This document shows, piece after piece, positions 46,365-54,279 of a stretch of 64,000 nt of DNA. A program made the translations under genes and the position numbers. Each line of letters starts with the position of its first letter. Position 1 is the stretch's first letter. The stretch is taken from NCBI GenBank assembly GCA_017849585.1, contig JAFIGT010000018.1, positions 17,601 through 81,600 on the forward strand, in the 5' to 3' direction. The DNA comes from Verrucomicrobium sp. (GTDB lineage Bacteria; Verrucomicrobiota; Verrucomicrobiia; Methylacidiphilales; UBA1321). The notes under the pieces are model-generated. The model saw only the letters and a list, made by a program, of their open reading frames with translations. It did no database searches and was not told the origin of the DNA.

Positions 46365-46940
46365 TTACGGTTTGCCCGTCGCCGTCGCGGTGGGATCGAT
46401 CACCATCGGCTCCCCCTTCTTATGATAGCTCAAGACAAACGCCACAACCTCGTTGACCCGTTTCGCGCCGAGGAGCGGTCCCCACGCGGGCATGCCCTTG
46501 GCCGCCACGCCGGTAGTCACCGTTTGCACGATTTGCGCGGGATTTCCACCATGAATCCAGCGTTGGTCGGTCAGGTTCGGCCCGATCTTGCCCTCGAGAT
46601 TATCGCCGTGGCATGACGCGCACGTCGACACGAAGGTCAACCGCCCCGCCGCGACCGTTGCCGGATCGAGACTCAAAGACCAAAGTTGATCGTCTGTCAG
46701 CGGCCCCTTCGACAAGCTCGCGGCACGCGCGGTCACTTCCGCCTTGGCGCGGGCCAGGATCACCTCATTGGGCTGGTCCATGCCTGCCTGGTGATAATAA
46801 AACCAATAGGCCACCGTAAAAATGATCGCCCCGTAGAACGTCCACAGCCACCAGTTCGGCAGGCGATTGTCGTATTCCTGGATGCCATCATAGACATGCT
46901 CGCGCAGCGGATCAACGGGTTCAACTTTACTCTTTTGCAT
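46365..46940 (-). CDS. ccoP: cbb3 oxidase subunit CcoP, mono-haem form
   Basis: A 191-residue subunit with a cytoplasmic N-terminus (DGIQEYDNRLPNWWLWTFYG, the CcoP signature), one span at about 31-50, and a periplasmic cytochrome c domain with CASCH at 107-111 and a probable Met ligand in GMPAWGP. Typical CcoP is about 300 residues with two CxxCH haem sites; here only one is present. It passes electrons from cytochrome c to CcoO/CcoN. Start overlaps the end of ccoQ by 14 bp. Confidence 0.93.
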   Translation of the reverse strand: MQKSKVEPVDPLREHVYDGIQEYDNRLPNWWLWTFYGAIIFTVAYWFYYHQAGMDQPNEVILARAKAEVTARAASLSKGPLTDDQLWSLSLDPATVAAGRLTFVSTCASCHGDNLEGKIGPNLTDQRWIHGGNPAQIVQTVTTGVAAKGMPAWGPLLGAKRVNEVVAFVLSYHKKGEPMVIDPTATATGKP

Positions 46941-47151
46941 GGGTCACACTCGTGGTTGAAGAATCGGTTACAACAGTTCCTTCCGGAGATTCGTTCAGCG
47001 GCAGATTGGCCATCCGTTCCAGGCTTTCGGCCGGCAGATGAAACGCCCACCAGAGCCATGCCAAGAACACCGCAAAGGAAATCGCAAACGCCGCGAACGG
47101 ACACCAGTCCGTCCAATTCGCGTAATGAATCTGTTCGAAAAAAATGCGCAT
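46927..47151 (-). CDS. ccoQ: cbb3 oxidase small subunit CcoQ-like
   Basis: A 74-residue protein from the ATG at 47151 (the ORF to 47478 is a ccoNO shadow). One span, WCPFAAFAISFAVFLAWLWWAFHLP, then a polar tail. This is the position and topology of CcoQ/FixQ, which stabilises the oxidase. It begins nine bases after ccoNO ends and overlaps ccoP. The sequence is not strongly diagnostic, but context is. Confidence 0.82.
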   Translation of the reverse strand: MRIFFEQIHYANWTDWCPFAAFAISFAVFLAWLWWAFHLPAESLERMANLPLNESPEGTVVTDSSTTSVTHAKE

Positions 47152-47159
47152 AGAGAGTG

Positions 47160-49466
47160 CTATTTCTTGGTCGGGGCCACCTTTTCGAATTGCCCCAGTT
47201 GTTTCAGATACGCGATCAACGCGATGATTTCGCGATCCGGAATCGCCTGCACACCCTTGCCCTGCAGGCTGGTGCTGATCTCCTCCGCCTGCTTGCGCGC
47301 GGCGGCCACGATCTCCTCCGGCGTCTGCTTCGGGAACGGCACGCCGAGCATCTGCTGGACATGAATGCGGTTCGGCAGCACGCTGTAATCGCTGTTCTGC
47401 GTGAAGAGCCACGGGTAATTCGGCATGATGCTGCCCGGCGATGTGGAACGCGGATTCAGCATGTGGCGGTAATGCCACAGGTCGTCATACTTCACCCCCA
47501 CGCGCGCAAGGTCCGGGCCGGTGCGCTTGGAACCCCACTGGAAAGGGTAATCGTACATCGATTCGCCCAGCTTCGAGGGATCGCCGTAACGCATGCTCTC
47601 GCTGACGAACGGACGGATCATCTGCGAGTGACAAAGATAGCAGCCCTCGCGGATATAGAGATCGCGACCGTACAATTCCAGCGGCGTGTAGAGTTTTTGA
47701 TGAATTCCGTCAATCGCCGTCGTGCGCTCCAGCGTCAGCGTCGGGATAATCTGGATCGCCCCGCCCAGCGCCACCGCAATGAACGTGAGCACCGCGAACG
47801 GCACCCAGCTCGCCAGCAACCGCTCGTACCACTGGCCCCACGTCGAGCCGCTCGTCTCGAAATGCACCAGCGCCGTGATCACCGTCAGGATCAAGCCCGG
47901 CAAGGCAATCAGGAAGCCCACCGAACCGCCAAACATCCAGATGCAGGAGAAGACCACCAACGCCGCGCTGTAGAGCACCGGCGCATTGAAGAAGGTGGCG
48001 GCGAAACTCAAGCTCGGCGTCTCATGTTCCGGTGCCGCCACCTCGATGACGCCGTTCACCGCCTGCGTGCCCCAGATCGTGCGCGTCAGGTTATAGATCA
48101 TCAACACCCAGCCCGCGAGGTAGAGCGCGCCACCGATCATGCGCGTCACCATCATCGCGTGGGCCGAAGTGACCACTTCGACAAAGTTCGGATAAACCAG
48201 CACGCCGTCGGGGCTGACCGCATTCAGCATCAAGCCCTGCGAGATGCCCGAGACCCACATCGAGGCGATGTAGAGCAGAATGCCCACCATGCCGGTCCAG
48301 AAATGAATGTCCGCCATCCGCACCGAATAGAGCTGCGTCTTCCACAGGCGCGGCGCAAGCCAGTAGAACATGCCCGCGGCCATAAAGCCATTCCAGCCGA
48401 GCGTCCCGGCGTGGACATGACCGATGGTCCAGTCGGTGTAATGCGAGAGCGCGTTGACCGATTTGATCGCCATCAGCGGCCCTTCGAACGTCGACATCCC
48501 ATAGAACGTCACGCCCGCCGCAAAGAATTTCAGCACCGGATCGGTGCGTAATTTATCCCATGCCCCGCGCAACGTGAGCAGGCCGTTGAGCATGCCGCCC
48601 CACGACGGTGCCCACAGCATCAGGCTGAACACCATGCCGAGCGACTGCAACCACGACGGCAACGCCGTATTGAGCAAGTGGTGCGGTCCCGCCCAGATAT
48701 AAATAAACACCAGCGACCAGAAGTGCACGATCGACAGCCGGTAGCTGTACACCGGCCGCTCCGCCGCCTTCGGCATGTAGTAATACATGATGCCCAAAAT
48801 CGGCGTGGTTAAAAAGAACGCCACCGCGTTGTGGCCGTACCACCACTGCACCAGCGCATCCTGCGCGCCGCCGAAGATCGGATACGAATGCGTCCAGCTC
48901 GTCGGGATCTGCAGGTGATTCACGATGTAGAGCATCGCCACCGTGATGATCGTCGCGATGTAGAACCAGAGCGCCACGTAAAGGGTCGGCTCATTGCGGC
49001 GGGCAATCGTCCAGAAAAAGTTCACCGCAAAGATCACCCAGATCACCACCACCAGAGCATTGATCGGCCAGATCAACTCCGCGTACTCTTTGCTGCGGGT
49101 CAGGCCCATCGGCAGCGTGATCGCCGCCGCCACGATGATGAGCTGCCAGCCCCAGAAGTGAACCCAGGCCAGAAAATCGGACGGCAACCGCTGCTTCAGC
49201 AAGCGCTGCGAGGAATGATAAATCCCCGCGAACATCATGTTGCCGACAAAGGCGAAAATCGCCGCATTGGTATGTAATGGCCGCAACCGGCCAAAGGTGA
49301 ACCACGACGTATCGAAGTTCATGGCATGAAACGCCAGCTGCGACGCCACCAGAACACCCGCGAGCATGCCCACGGCGCCCCAGACGATCGCCGCCAGCAT
49401 GAAAGCCCGCACGACGGCGTCATTGAATTCGATTCGGACTTTGGCCGGAGTCAAAGTGGTAGTCAT
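47160..49466 (-). CDS. ccoNO: Fused cbb3 oxidase subunits CcoN-CcoO
   Basis: A 768-residue fusion. Residues 1 to about 500 are CcoN: 12-plus spans with haem/Cu ligands in HTNAAIFAFVGNMMFAGIYHS, WWYGHNAVAFFLTTPILG, IWAGPHHLLNT and TIGHVHAGTLGWNGFM. After two further spans (about 515-590) comes the CcoO domain with CYLCH at 609-613 and the Met ligand in GSIMPNYPW. It reduces oxygen to water with high affinity. Fused CcoNO is known in Bacteroidetes and some other phyla. Six bases separate it from ccoS upstream. Confidence 0.96.
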   Translation of the reverse strand: MTTTLTPAKVRIEFNDAVVRAFMLAAIVWGAVGMLAGVLVASQLAFHAMNFDTSWFTFGRLRPLHTNAAIFAFVGNMMFAGIYHSSQRLLKQRLPSDFLAWVHFWGWQLIIVAAAITLPMGLTRSKEYAELIWPINALVVVIWVIFAVNFFWTIARRNEPTLYVALWFYIATIITVAMLYIVNHLQIPTSWTHSYPIFGGAQDALVQWWYGHNAVAFFLTTPILGIMYYYMPKAAERPVYSYRLSIVHFWSLVFIYIWAGPHHLLNTALPSWLQSLGMVFSLMLWAPSWGGMLNGLLTLRGAWDKLRTDPVLKFFAAGVTFYGMSTFEGPLMAIKSVNALSHYTDWTIGHVHAGTLGWNGFMAAGMFYWLAPRLWKTQLYSVRMADIHFWTGMVGILLYIASMWVSGISQGLMLNAVSPDGVLVYPNFVEVVTSAHAMMVTRMIGGALYLAGWVLMIYNLTRTIWGTQAVNGVIEVAAPEHETPSLSFAATFFNAPVLYSAALVVFSCIWMFGGSVGFLIALPGLILTVITALVHFETSGSTWGQWYERLLASWVPFAVLTFIAVALGGAIQIIPTLTLERTTAIDGIHQKLYTPLELYGRDLYIREGCYLCHSQMIRPFVSESMRYGDPSKLGESMYDYPFQWGSKRTGPDLARVGVKYDDLWHYRHMLNPRSTSPGSIMPNYPWLFTQNSDYSVLPNRIHVQQMLGVPFPKQTPEEIVAAARKQAEEISTSLQGKGVQAIPDREIIALIAYLKQLGQFEKVAPTKK

Positions 49467-49472
49467 AGATCT

Positions 49473-49652
49473 TTATTTAGTCGGCAGTTTTTTCGCAGAA
49501 GATGAGCTCGGGGTGGATTGCTCCGGTTCCAGCGGGAACAAAGAGTCACGCTCCGGGTTACTCCATTTGTCGCGAGACTGATAGAGAAACCCAAGAATAA
49601 AGATGATCGTGAGCAACAGACTCACAAAAATGGTTAGAACCAGAACAGTCAC
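49473..49652 (-). CDS. ccoS: cbb3 oxidase assembly protein CcoS
   Basis: A 59-residue protein with a GTG start: MTVLVLTIFVSLLLTIIFIL then GFLYQSRDKWSNPERDSLFPLE. The span followed by the short acidic and aromatic tail (with SRDKWSNPERDSLFPLE) is the FixS/CcoS pattern. Needed for cofactor insertion into cbb3 oxidase. Here it is the first gene of the operon, six bases before ccoNO, whereas in many bacteria it is last. Directly downstream of the dyad cluster at 49696-49728. Confidence 0.85.
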   Translation of the reverse strand: MTVLVLTIFVSLLLTIIFILGFLYQSRDKWSNPERDSLFPLEPEQSTPSSSSAKKLPTK

Positions 49653-49695
49653 CTATGCGATTTAAGATGAATTTGTTTGCGAGACAAGAAATTTA

Positions 49696-49728
49696 ACTAA
49701 TACCAATAGATTAGTATACTACCTAATC
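49696..49728 (-). promoter_or_regulatory. Overlapping 6-8-6 dyads upstream of the cbb3 operon
   Basis: Two inverted repeats with identical geometry share a half-site: ACTAAT-N8-ATTAGT at 49696-49715 and GATTAG-N8-CTAATC at 49709-49728. Inside lies the perfect palindrome TAGTATACTA at 49712-49721. The centre is about 60 bp before the ccoS GTG. It looks like a cooperative operator for a dimeric regulator and is not an FNR box (TTGAT-N4-ATCAA). The regulator is unknown. Confidence 0.5.
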
Positions 49729-49798
49729 CCGGCATTATATTCGCTAACAATGCGTCCCACCGATCCCGCAATCGCGCCCTCGCGCCTTCGGTACAGAC

Positions 49799-51379
49799 CT
49801 ACATCTGCGGCACGGGTACCGCTTCGTCTTCGACCACCTTGGCCTTCGGCTTCGGCTCGATCTGCAACCGCTGCCCGGCCTGTTCCAACCGCTGGCGCAG
49901 CGCGGCATACGGCACGTCCTGCACGGCGGAATCGCCCAGACCGATGGCCAGATGCGCCGCGATGGCAGCGGACTGACCGAGTATCATGAAGACCGGTTCC
50001 ATGCGGATCGAGCCGTACGAAATATGCGACGCGGCGAGACACACCGGCACAGTGAGATTCTCGCATTCACTGCGGCGCGGCGTGATGGAGCGGTACGAGA
50101 TCGGGTACGGCGCGAAATCCTTCACCTGCACATCGCCCTCGTTGAACACGCGGCCATTGATCACCAACCGCTGGCAATTGTGCGAATCCAGTGCGTACGC
50201 GCCCAGACCAACCGGATCCTCCGCGCGGCGGAAGCCCCGGCAATCGAGTTCCGTGGTCACGTAATCCGAGACCAAGCGGCGGCACTCGCGAATGTACAGC
50301 TGGTGCGGCCATCCGCCCGTGTCCTGAAATTCATCCGCCGCGAGTCCCCACGTGCGCATCTCCTGCTGGATCTTCGCCGGCACGCGCAGATCATTGTGCC
50401 AGAACCACATCAAGCCCTGCTGATAGGCCACGTGACGCTGGAAAATTTCTTCCCGCTCCGCATAGGACGCCTCGGGGAAGCGGTCGCTGCCGCCGATAAA
50501 GTCCGTTGAAACCGCCCCATGATTATTCGTGTCGGTCTTGCCGTTGCGAATACGGTCATACTTCCGGAACATTTCATTCCACCCACGGGCAATGTAGCGG
50601 GCGAGCAATTCGTAATTCAGCACATTGTACGATTCCGGTTTCGGGAACGGCAGCCGGTCCTTCGCCTTCGTCAGGCACATGCGGAAATTATACGCCTGCA
50701 CCCGGCGGTCGCCGCTGCCCTGCGGCGCGAGCGGTCCTTCGCTGATGCCCGGTAGCAATCCACTCTTCGGATCGCCTTCACGCACGTAGGGGCTGATCGG
50801 CACTTCGAACTGGTGCTTGTCCCGCAGCTGCACGCCATTCACAAGCTCGCCGTAAACTTCGTTCCCCTCGCGGCCAAAGGTCGAGGAAACGCCCGCCATC
50901 GCCATCAGATCGCCCTCGTAGGACGCATCGATGAACTGGCGCGCCGTCACCTTGAGCCCGCTCTCCATCTGGATCGACACCAGACGACCGTGCTCCTTCT
51001 TCAAGCTCTTTAGGAACTGCTTCAAATGCGGCGTCACGCCCGCTTCGGCCAGCATGGCGCGAAACACCTTTTCCGCCACGTGCGGCTCGAAGCACCATTC
51101 TTCTTCCACGCCGTAGTGATTCCCCACCCGACCGTAAAACTCGCGGGCCATGCCGCCAATGGCCGCCTCGTTGCCGATGTCAGTAAAGCCGAGACCGCCC
51201 GCGGTCAATCCCCCGAGCCATGCCGTATTCATCACCAACGCGCACGTGCGACCCGAGCGCGCCGCCTGCACGGCAGCTGTGATCGCGCCCGCGCTACCGC
51301 CGTAGACACAAATATCGACGTTCAATTCGACGGGATGAGAAGCCGAATTCGGAGAAAAGTAATAGTGCAACGATGACAT
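49799..51379 (-). CDS. FAD-dependent oxidoreductase (FAD_oxidored family)
   Basis: A 526-residue protein from the ATG at 51379; the ORF extends to 51460 without conserved residues. ELNVDICVYGGSAGAITAAVQAARSGRTCALV is the FAD-binding Rossmann motif, followed by AWLGGLTAGGLGFTDIGN, DASYEGDLMAMAGVSSTFGRE, and a C-terminal RMEPVFMILGQSAAIAAHLAI closing the flavin site. This family is common in Verrucomicrobiota and Planctomycetes and is thought to act on sugars or related alcohols, but few have known substrates. No signal peptide is evident. Transcribed in the same direction as the cco operon, 146 bp upstream of ccoS. Confidence 0.85.
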   Translation of the reverse strand: MSSLHYYFSPNSASHPVELNVDICVYGGSAGAITAAVQAARSGRTCALVMNTAWLGGLTAGGLGFTDIGNEAAIGGMAREFYGRVGNHYGVEEEWCFEPHVAEKVFRAMLAEAGVTPHLKQFLKSLKKEHGRLVSIQMESGLKVTARQFIDASYEGDLMAMAGVSSTFGREGNEVYGELVNGVQLRDKHQFEVPISPYVREGDPKSGLLPGISEGPLAPQGSGDRRVQAYNFRMCLTKAKDRLPFPKPESYNVLNYELLARYIARGWNEMFRKYDRIRNGKTDTNNHGAVSTDFIGGSDRFPEASYAEREEIFQRHVAYQQGLMWFWHNDLRVPAKIQQEMRTWGLAADEFQDTGGWPHQLYIRECRRLVSDYVTTELDCRGFRRAEDPVGLGAYALDSHNCQRLVINGRVFNEGDVQVKDFAPYPISYRSITPRRSECENLTVPVCLAASHISYGSIRMEPVFMILGQSAAIAAHLAIGLGDSAVQDVPYAALRQRLEQAGQRLQIEPKPKAKVVEDEAVPVPQM

Positions 51380-51816
51380 GGGATTCCTAATAATGGTGTA
51401 TGGCGGGGAGTCATTCCCCACACTCTTACTATAAACCCGCCCCCGCCGCCGCCGAGCCATGGCGGTTAACCAATTTGCTTAAAAACTTATATAATTGTGG
51501 TCTATCGCCGTCCAGCCAGGGCCCGATTCACTTAGAGCCTGTCTACGATCTTTTCTGGGTGGGGTTGCCAGAGATTTTGACACTGGGCAAGGCGGAGCCG
51601 AGGGCCAATATCCGCAGCGATCTTGGCCCTTGGCGACAACGCCGCCCGGTGGGCAAAAGATCGGCAATCCATCGGACTGAGCCGTGAGGCGGTCGCTGGC
51701 TTCGTCACTGGCACCTCGCCTTCTCCCGCCTCCCAATCTCAGCCCCACCCAGAAAAGATCGTAGACAGGCTCTTAGCCTTTGACACTCGAATTCTCGCAT
51801 TTGATAATGCCCCATC
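51380..51816. other. Intergenic region holding a MITE
   Basis: A 437-bp gap between the divergent FAD oxidoreductase and IclR genes. More than half of it (51536-51771) is a MITE-like element. The left part, 51380-51530, is AT-rich near 51480-51500 (ttatataattgtgg) and probably holds the FAD gene promoter. The right part, 51777-51816, is the short leader of the IclR gene, so the element lies only 45 bp from that start. Confidence 0.6.
51536..51771. mobile_element. 236-bp MITE with perfect 29-bp terminal inverted repeats
   Basis: The ends 51536-51564 and 51743-51771 are exact inverted repeats of 29 bases, beginning AGCCTGTCTACGATCTTTTC. A direct repeat CTTAG flanks both sides (51531-51535 and 51772-51776) and fits a 4-5-bp target duplication. 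The interior has no transposase ORF. The size, perfect ends and YTAR-like target are those of a miniature element driven in trans by an IS5-family transposase elsewhere. The perfect ends suggest recent movement. Confidence 0.82.
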
Positions 51817-52569
51817 ATGTCCAGCGCCAACACGGTCCCCGTCCTCAACAAAACCATCGCCCTCATCGAGCACGTCGCCGCCTCCGAGCACGGACGCACC
51901 ATCAAGAACCTCTCCCTCAGCCTCAACATCCCCGCCGCCACCTGCTACCGCATCGTCCGCACCCTCGCCCAACATCGCTGGCTGCAGGAAGACGGCGAAG
52001 GCACCTACCGCATCGCCTTTGGTCTCGCCCATGCCGCCCGTTCCTATGCCGAGACGGAACATCAGCTCGCCCAGCTCGAACAACCGCTCAAGCAACTCTG
52101 CCACGCCACCGGACTTTCCACCAAGCTTACCCTGCGCGAAGGTCACCACGCCGTCACCGTCATGCGCGCCGAACCACCCCAGCTCAACGCCATCACCTCT
52201 CCCGTCGGCTCCAGCTTTCACCTCGCCATTGGTTCCGCCGCCTCGGTCCTGCTCAGCCCGCTCAACGATGATGAGATCAAGCAGATCCTGCGTACCGCGC
52301 CGAAGGACTGCTGGCAGCGGCAAAGCGAAAAGGATGTCTTCCAGCGCATCAAGGACGTTCGCACCGAGGGGCTCTGCCGCGAGCTCGGCCAATACCATCC
52401 TTCCATCTACGCCGTGTCGGTGCCGGTGCCGATCACGAAAACCAGGCTCGTCGCGCTCACGGTGGTCGGCTGGCCGGATGACTTCAAAGGCGCGCGCCAG
52501 AAGGAAATCGAAAAGCAACTCCGCCAGAGCGTCACGGTCTTCAAGAAACGTCTCGCTCAGACCGCGTAA
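51817..52569 (+). CDS. IclR family transcriptional regulator
   Basis: A 250-residue regulator with an N-terminal winged helix (VPVLNKTIALIEHVAASEHGRTIKNLSLSLNIPAATCYRIVRTLAQHRWLQE) and a C-terminal ligand-binding GAF-like domain (SYAETEHQLAQLEQPLKQLCHATGLSTKLTLREGHHAVTVMRAE). It lacks the usual run-on conserved Cys/Gly in parts of the effector domain, so the ligand cannot be guessed. It may control the divergent FAD oxidoreductase gene, now separated from it by the MITE. Its end overlaps the convergent PEP-CTERM gene by 13 bp. Confidence 0.9.
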   Translation: MSSANTVPVLNKTIALIEHVAASEHGRTIKNLSLSLNIPAATCYRIVRTLAQHRWLQEDGEGTYRIAFGLAHAARSYAETEHQLAQLEQPLKQLCHATGLSTKLTLREGHHAVTVMRAEPPQLNAITSPVGSSFHLAIGSAASVLLSPLNDDEIKQILRTAPKDCWQRQSEKDVFQRIKDVRTEGLCRELGQYHPSIYAVSVPVPITKTRLVALTVVGWPDDFKGARQKEIEKQLRQSVTVFKKRLAQTA

Positions 52570-53246
52570 ACACGGCGCCGCAACCGGCCGCCCAGCCACA
52601 CGACACCGCCGAAAAGCAAGGCTGCCGCCGCTGTCGGTTCCGGCACCGCCGAGACACCGATTTCAAACCAGTTATTCACCCCGGAAGTCATTGTCCAAGC
52701 CGAAGGTGAAGCCCCACCGAGACCGATCAGACGGTTGACGACGGTCACTCCGCTCAATCCGGTGGCCGTGCGATTGGAGGCGGTCGAAGAATAGGACCAA
52801 TCGGTCTCCGTGCCGGTCTCGCGCAGAACCACGTAATAAGTCGTTCCTGCCGTCAAGGTCAGCGTCGAAGGAGCCGTGAAAATAACCGAGCTAAACGCCG
52901 TGGTCGACACCCCGGTGGGTGTCGTCAACGTGAGCAGTGCAGAGGTGCCGGTGATGGCTGTGGTGGTGCCGGCCCAGATTTCGACCACGGGCGCAGCTCC
53001 GGTCGTCTCCCGGAGACGCAGCGTCACGGAATCGAGGTTGTAATCGGTCGACCCCATGGTGAAACCAATCGCCTTGCCCGATGAGGTGGAGGTATTGGTC
53101 GTCGCATAATATTGCGACAGCAAGGTGTCGTCCCCGCTGGTATAGTTCGTCAGGTTGCCAATCAACACCGTGCTGGCCGACAGGGGCACCGCACTACATA
53201 ACAACCCGAGGAGCGGCAGGACAATTCGCGCGTTCATGAAGTTCAT
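52557..53246 (-). CDS. PEP-CTERM sorting domain protein
   Basis: A 229-residue secreted protein from the ATG at 53246 (ATG at 53237 is equally possible). Signal peptide MNARIVLPLLGLLCSAVPLSA. The mature part begins STVLIGNLTNYTSGDDTLLSQ and is Thr/Ser-rich, with AIGFTMGSTDYNLDSVTLRL and TLTAGTTYYVVLRET, the choice-of-anchor type beta domain. The C-terminus is VPEPTAAAALLFGGVVWLGG followed by RLRRR, the PEP-CTERM signal, span and basic tail recognised by exosortase. Paralogue of the protein at 55592-56239. Function of the body is unknown; probably surface or matrix protein. Confidence 0.92.
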   Translation of the reverse strand: MNFMNARIVLPLLGLLCSAVPLSASTVLIGNLTNYTSGDDTLLSQYYATTNTSTSSGKAIGFTMGSTDYNLDSVTLRLRETTGAAPVVEIWAGTTTAITGTSALLTLTTPTGVSTTAFSSVIFTAPSTLTLTAGTTYYVVLRETGTETDWSYSSTASNRTATGLSGVTVVNRLIGLGGASPSAWTMTSGVNNWFEIGVSAVPEPTAAAALLFGGVVWLGGRLRRRVYAV

Positions 53247-53332
53247 GCGACAAGAATATTCGCGGACCTCTCCCTGACGCGACACGCATCGCTTGCCGAT
53301 TTCCGAAATTGCTATCGCCGGAACGAAACGGA

Positions 53333-54238
53333 CTACTGATTCCCGCGAAAGAACCGCGGCGAGTAACCGGTGTGACTGTGGAACCAATTCGAAAAATGCG
53401 AGAGATTCGAGAACCCCAACTCCGACGCCACTTCCTTGATCGAGCTCCGTCCCTGCTTCAACCGGAATCGCGCCTGCGCCAGTCGACGCTGCTCGAAATA
53501 TTGCCGTGGCGTCAGGTGTAATTCCGAACGAAACAACTGCTCCACCCGCCGCCAGCTGACGGAAAGTTTTTCGCCCTGCGTCACGGAAAAGGGACAGTTC
53601 AACGGCGCACGATCCAGCAGCGCCTTGGCCTCACGCACAGGAGAGAGACTCGCCATCGGCAGATCCGCCTGGATGCCCAGCTCATCGAAAACTTCGATCA
53701 ACACCGTCAGCCATTCCGCAAAGGCCGCCTGCTGTGTCACATAAGCCGAGAGCGTCGAACAATCCTTCTGCACCGCCTGCGCGAAAGTCAGCTCCTTCGC
53801 GCCGGGATGCACCCGGTGAAACAGCGTCAGCGACGCTGCATAGAGCCGCCGCCCCCACTTGGTTTTCATACCACCCGCGACCAATCGATTCAGCCCCTCC
53901 CGATACAGCGGCTCTCCATTCGGCCAACCGAGTTCGTACCCGACCGAGAGCACTTTGGTTTTCGGCAGCGACCGGTGCCGCCGCAAACCCGGCTGGCTGA
54001 AAAAAATATCTCCCGCGCGACACGTTACCGATTCGCCCTCCCACTCGTATTGCATCCCTCCCCGGTCCACGAATAAAATCGTGCCGGGCACTTCCTGCAC
54101 GCCGTTCCATTTCGATACCGGGAAACCATGCCCCCAATAGACCCACAGCAGATCCGTGAACAAAATCGGTCGGCGGCGCAGAGCGGTCAAATGCTGGCGC
54201 ACACTCAAAGGCGGCGGCGAAGTGGGAAGATCGCTCAT
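53333..54238 (-). CDS. AraC family transcriptional regulator
   Basis: A 301-residue regulator from the ATG at 54238; a 15-residue longer form from 54283 would overlap the upstream gene. The N-terminal sensor has GTILFVDRGGMQYEWEGESVTCRAGDIFFSQPG, a cupin-like fold. The C-terminal HTH pair shows RRVEQLFRSELHLTPRQYFEQRRLAQARFRLKQGRSSIKEVASELGFSNLSHFSNWFHSHTGYSPRFFR. Located 41 bp after the GH113-like gene on the same strand and before the first PEP-CTERM gene, so it may control glycan use in this group. Confidence 0.9.
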   Translation of the reverse strand: MSDLPTSPPPLSVRQHLTALRRRPILFTDLLWVYWGHGFPVSKWNGVQEVPGTILFVDRGGMQYEWEGESVTCRAGDIFFSQPGLRRHRSLPKTKVLSVGYELGWPNGEPLYREGLNRLVAGGMKTKWGRRLYAASLTLFHRVHPGAKELTFAQAVQKDCSTLSAYVTQQAAFAEWLTVLIEVFDELGIQADLPMASLSPVREAKALLDRAPLNCPFSVTQGEKLSVSWRRVEQLFRSELHLTPRQYFEQRRLAQARFRLKQGRSSIKEVASELGFSNLSHFSNWFHSHTGYSPRFFRGNQ

Positions 54239-54279
54239 AACGGGATGGCCACCATTAGTAGACCCGCAACCGGCCGGGA

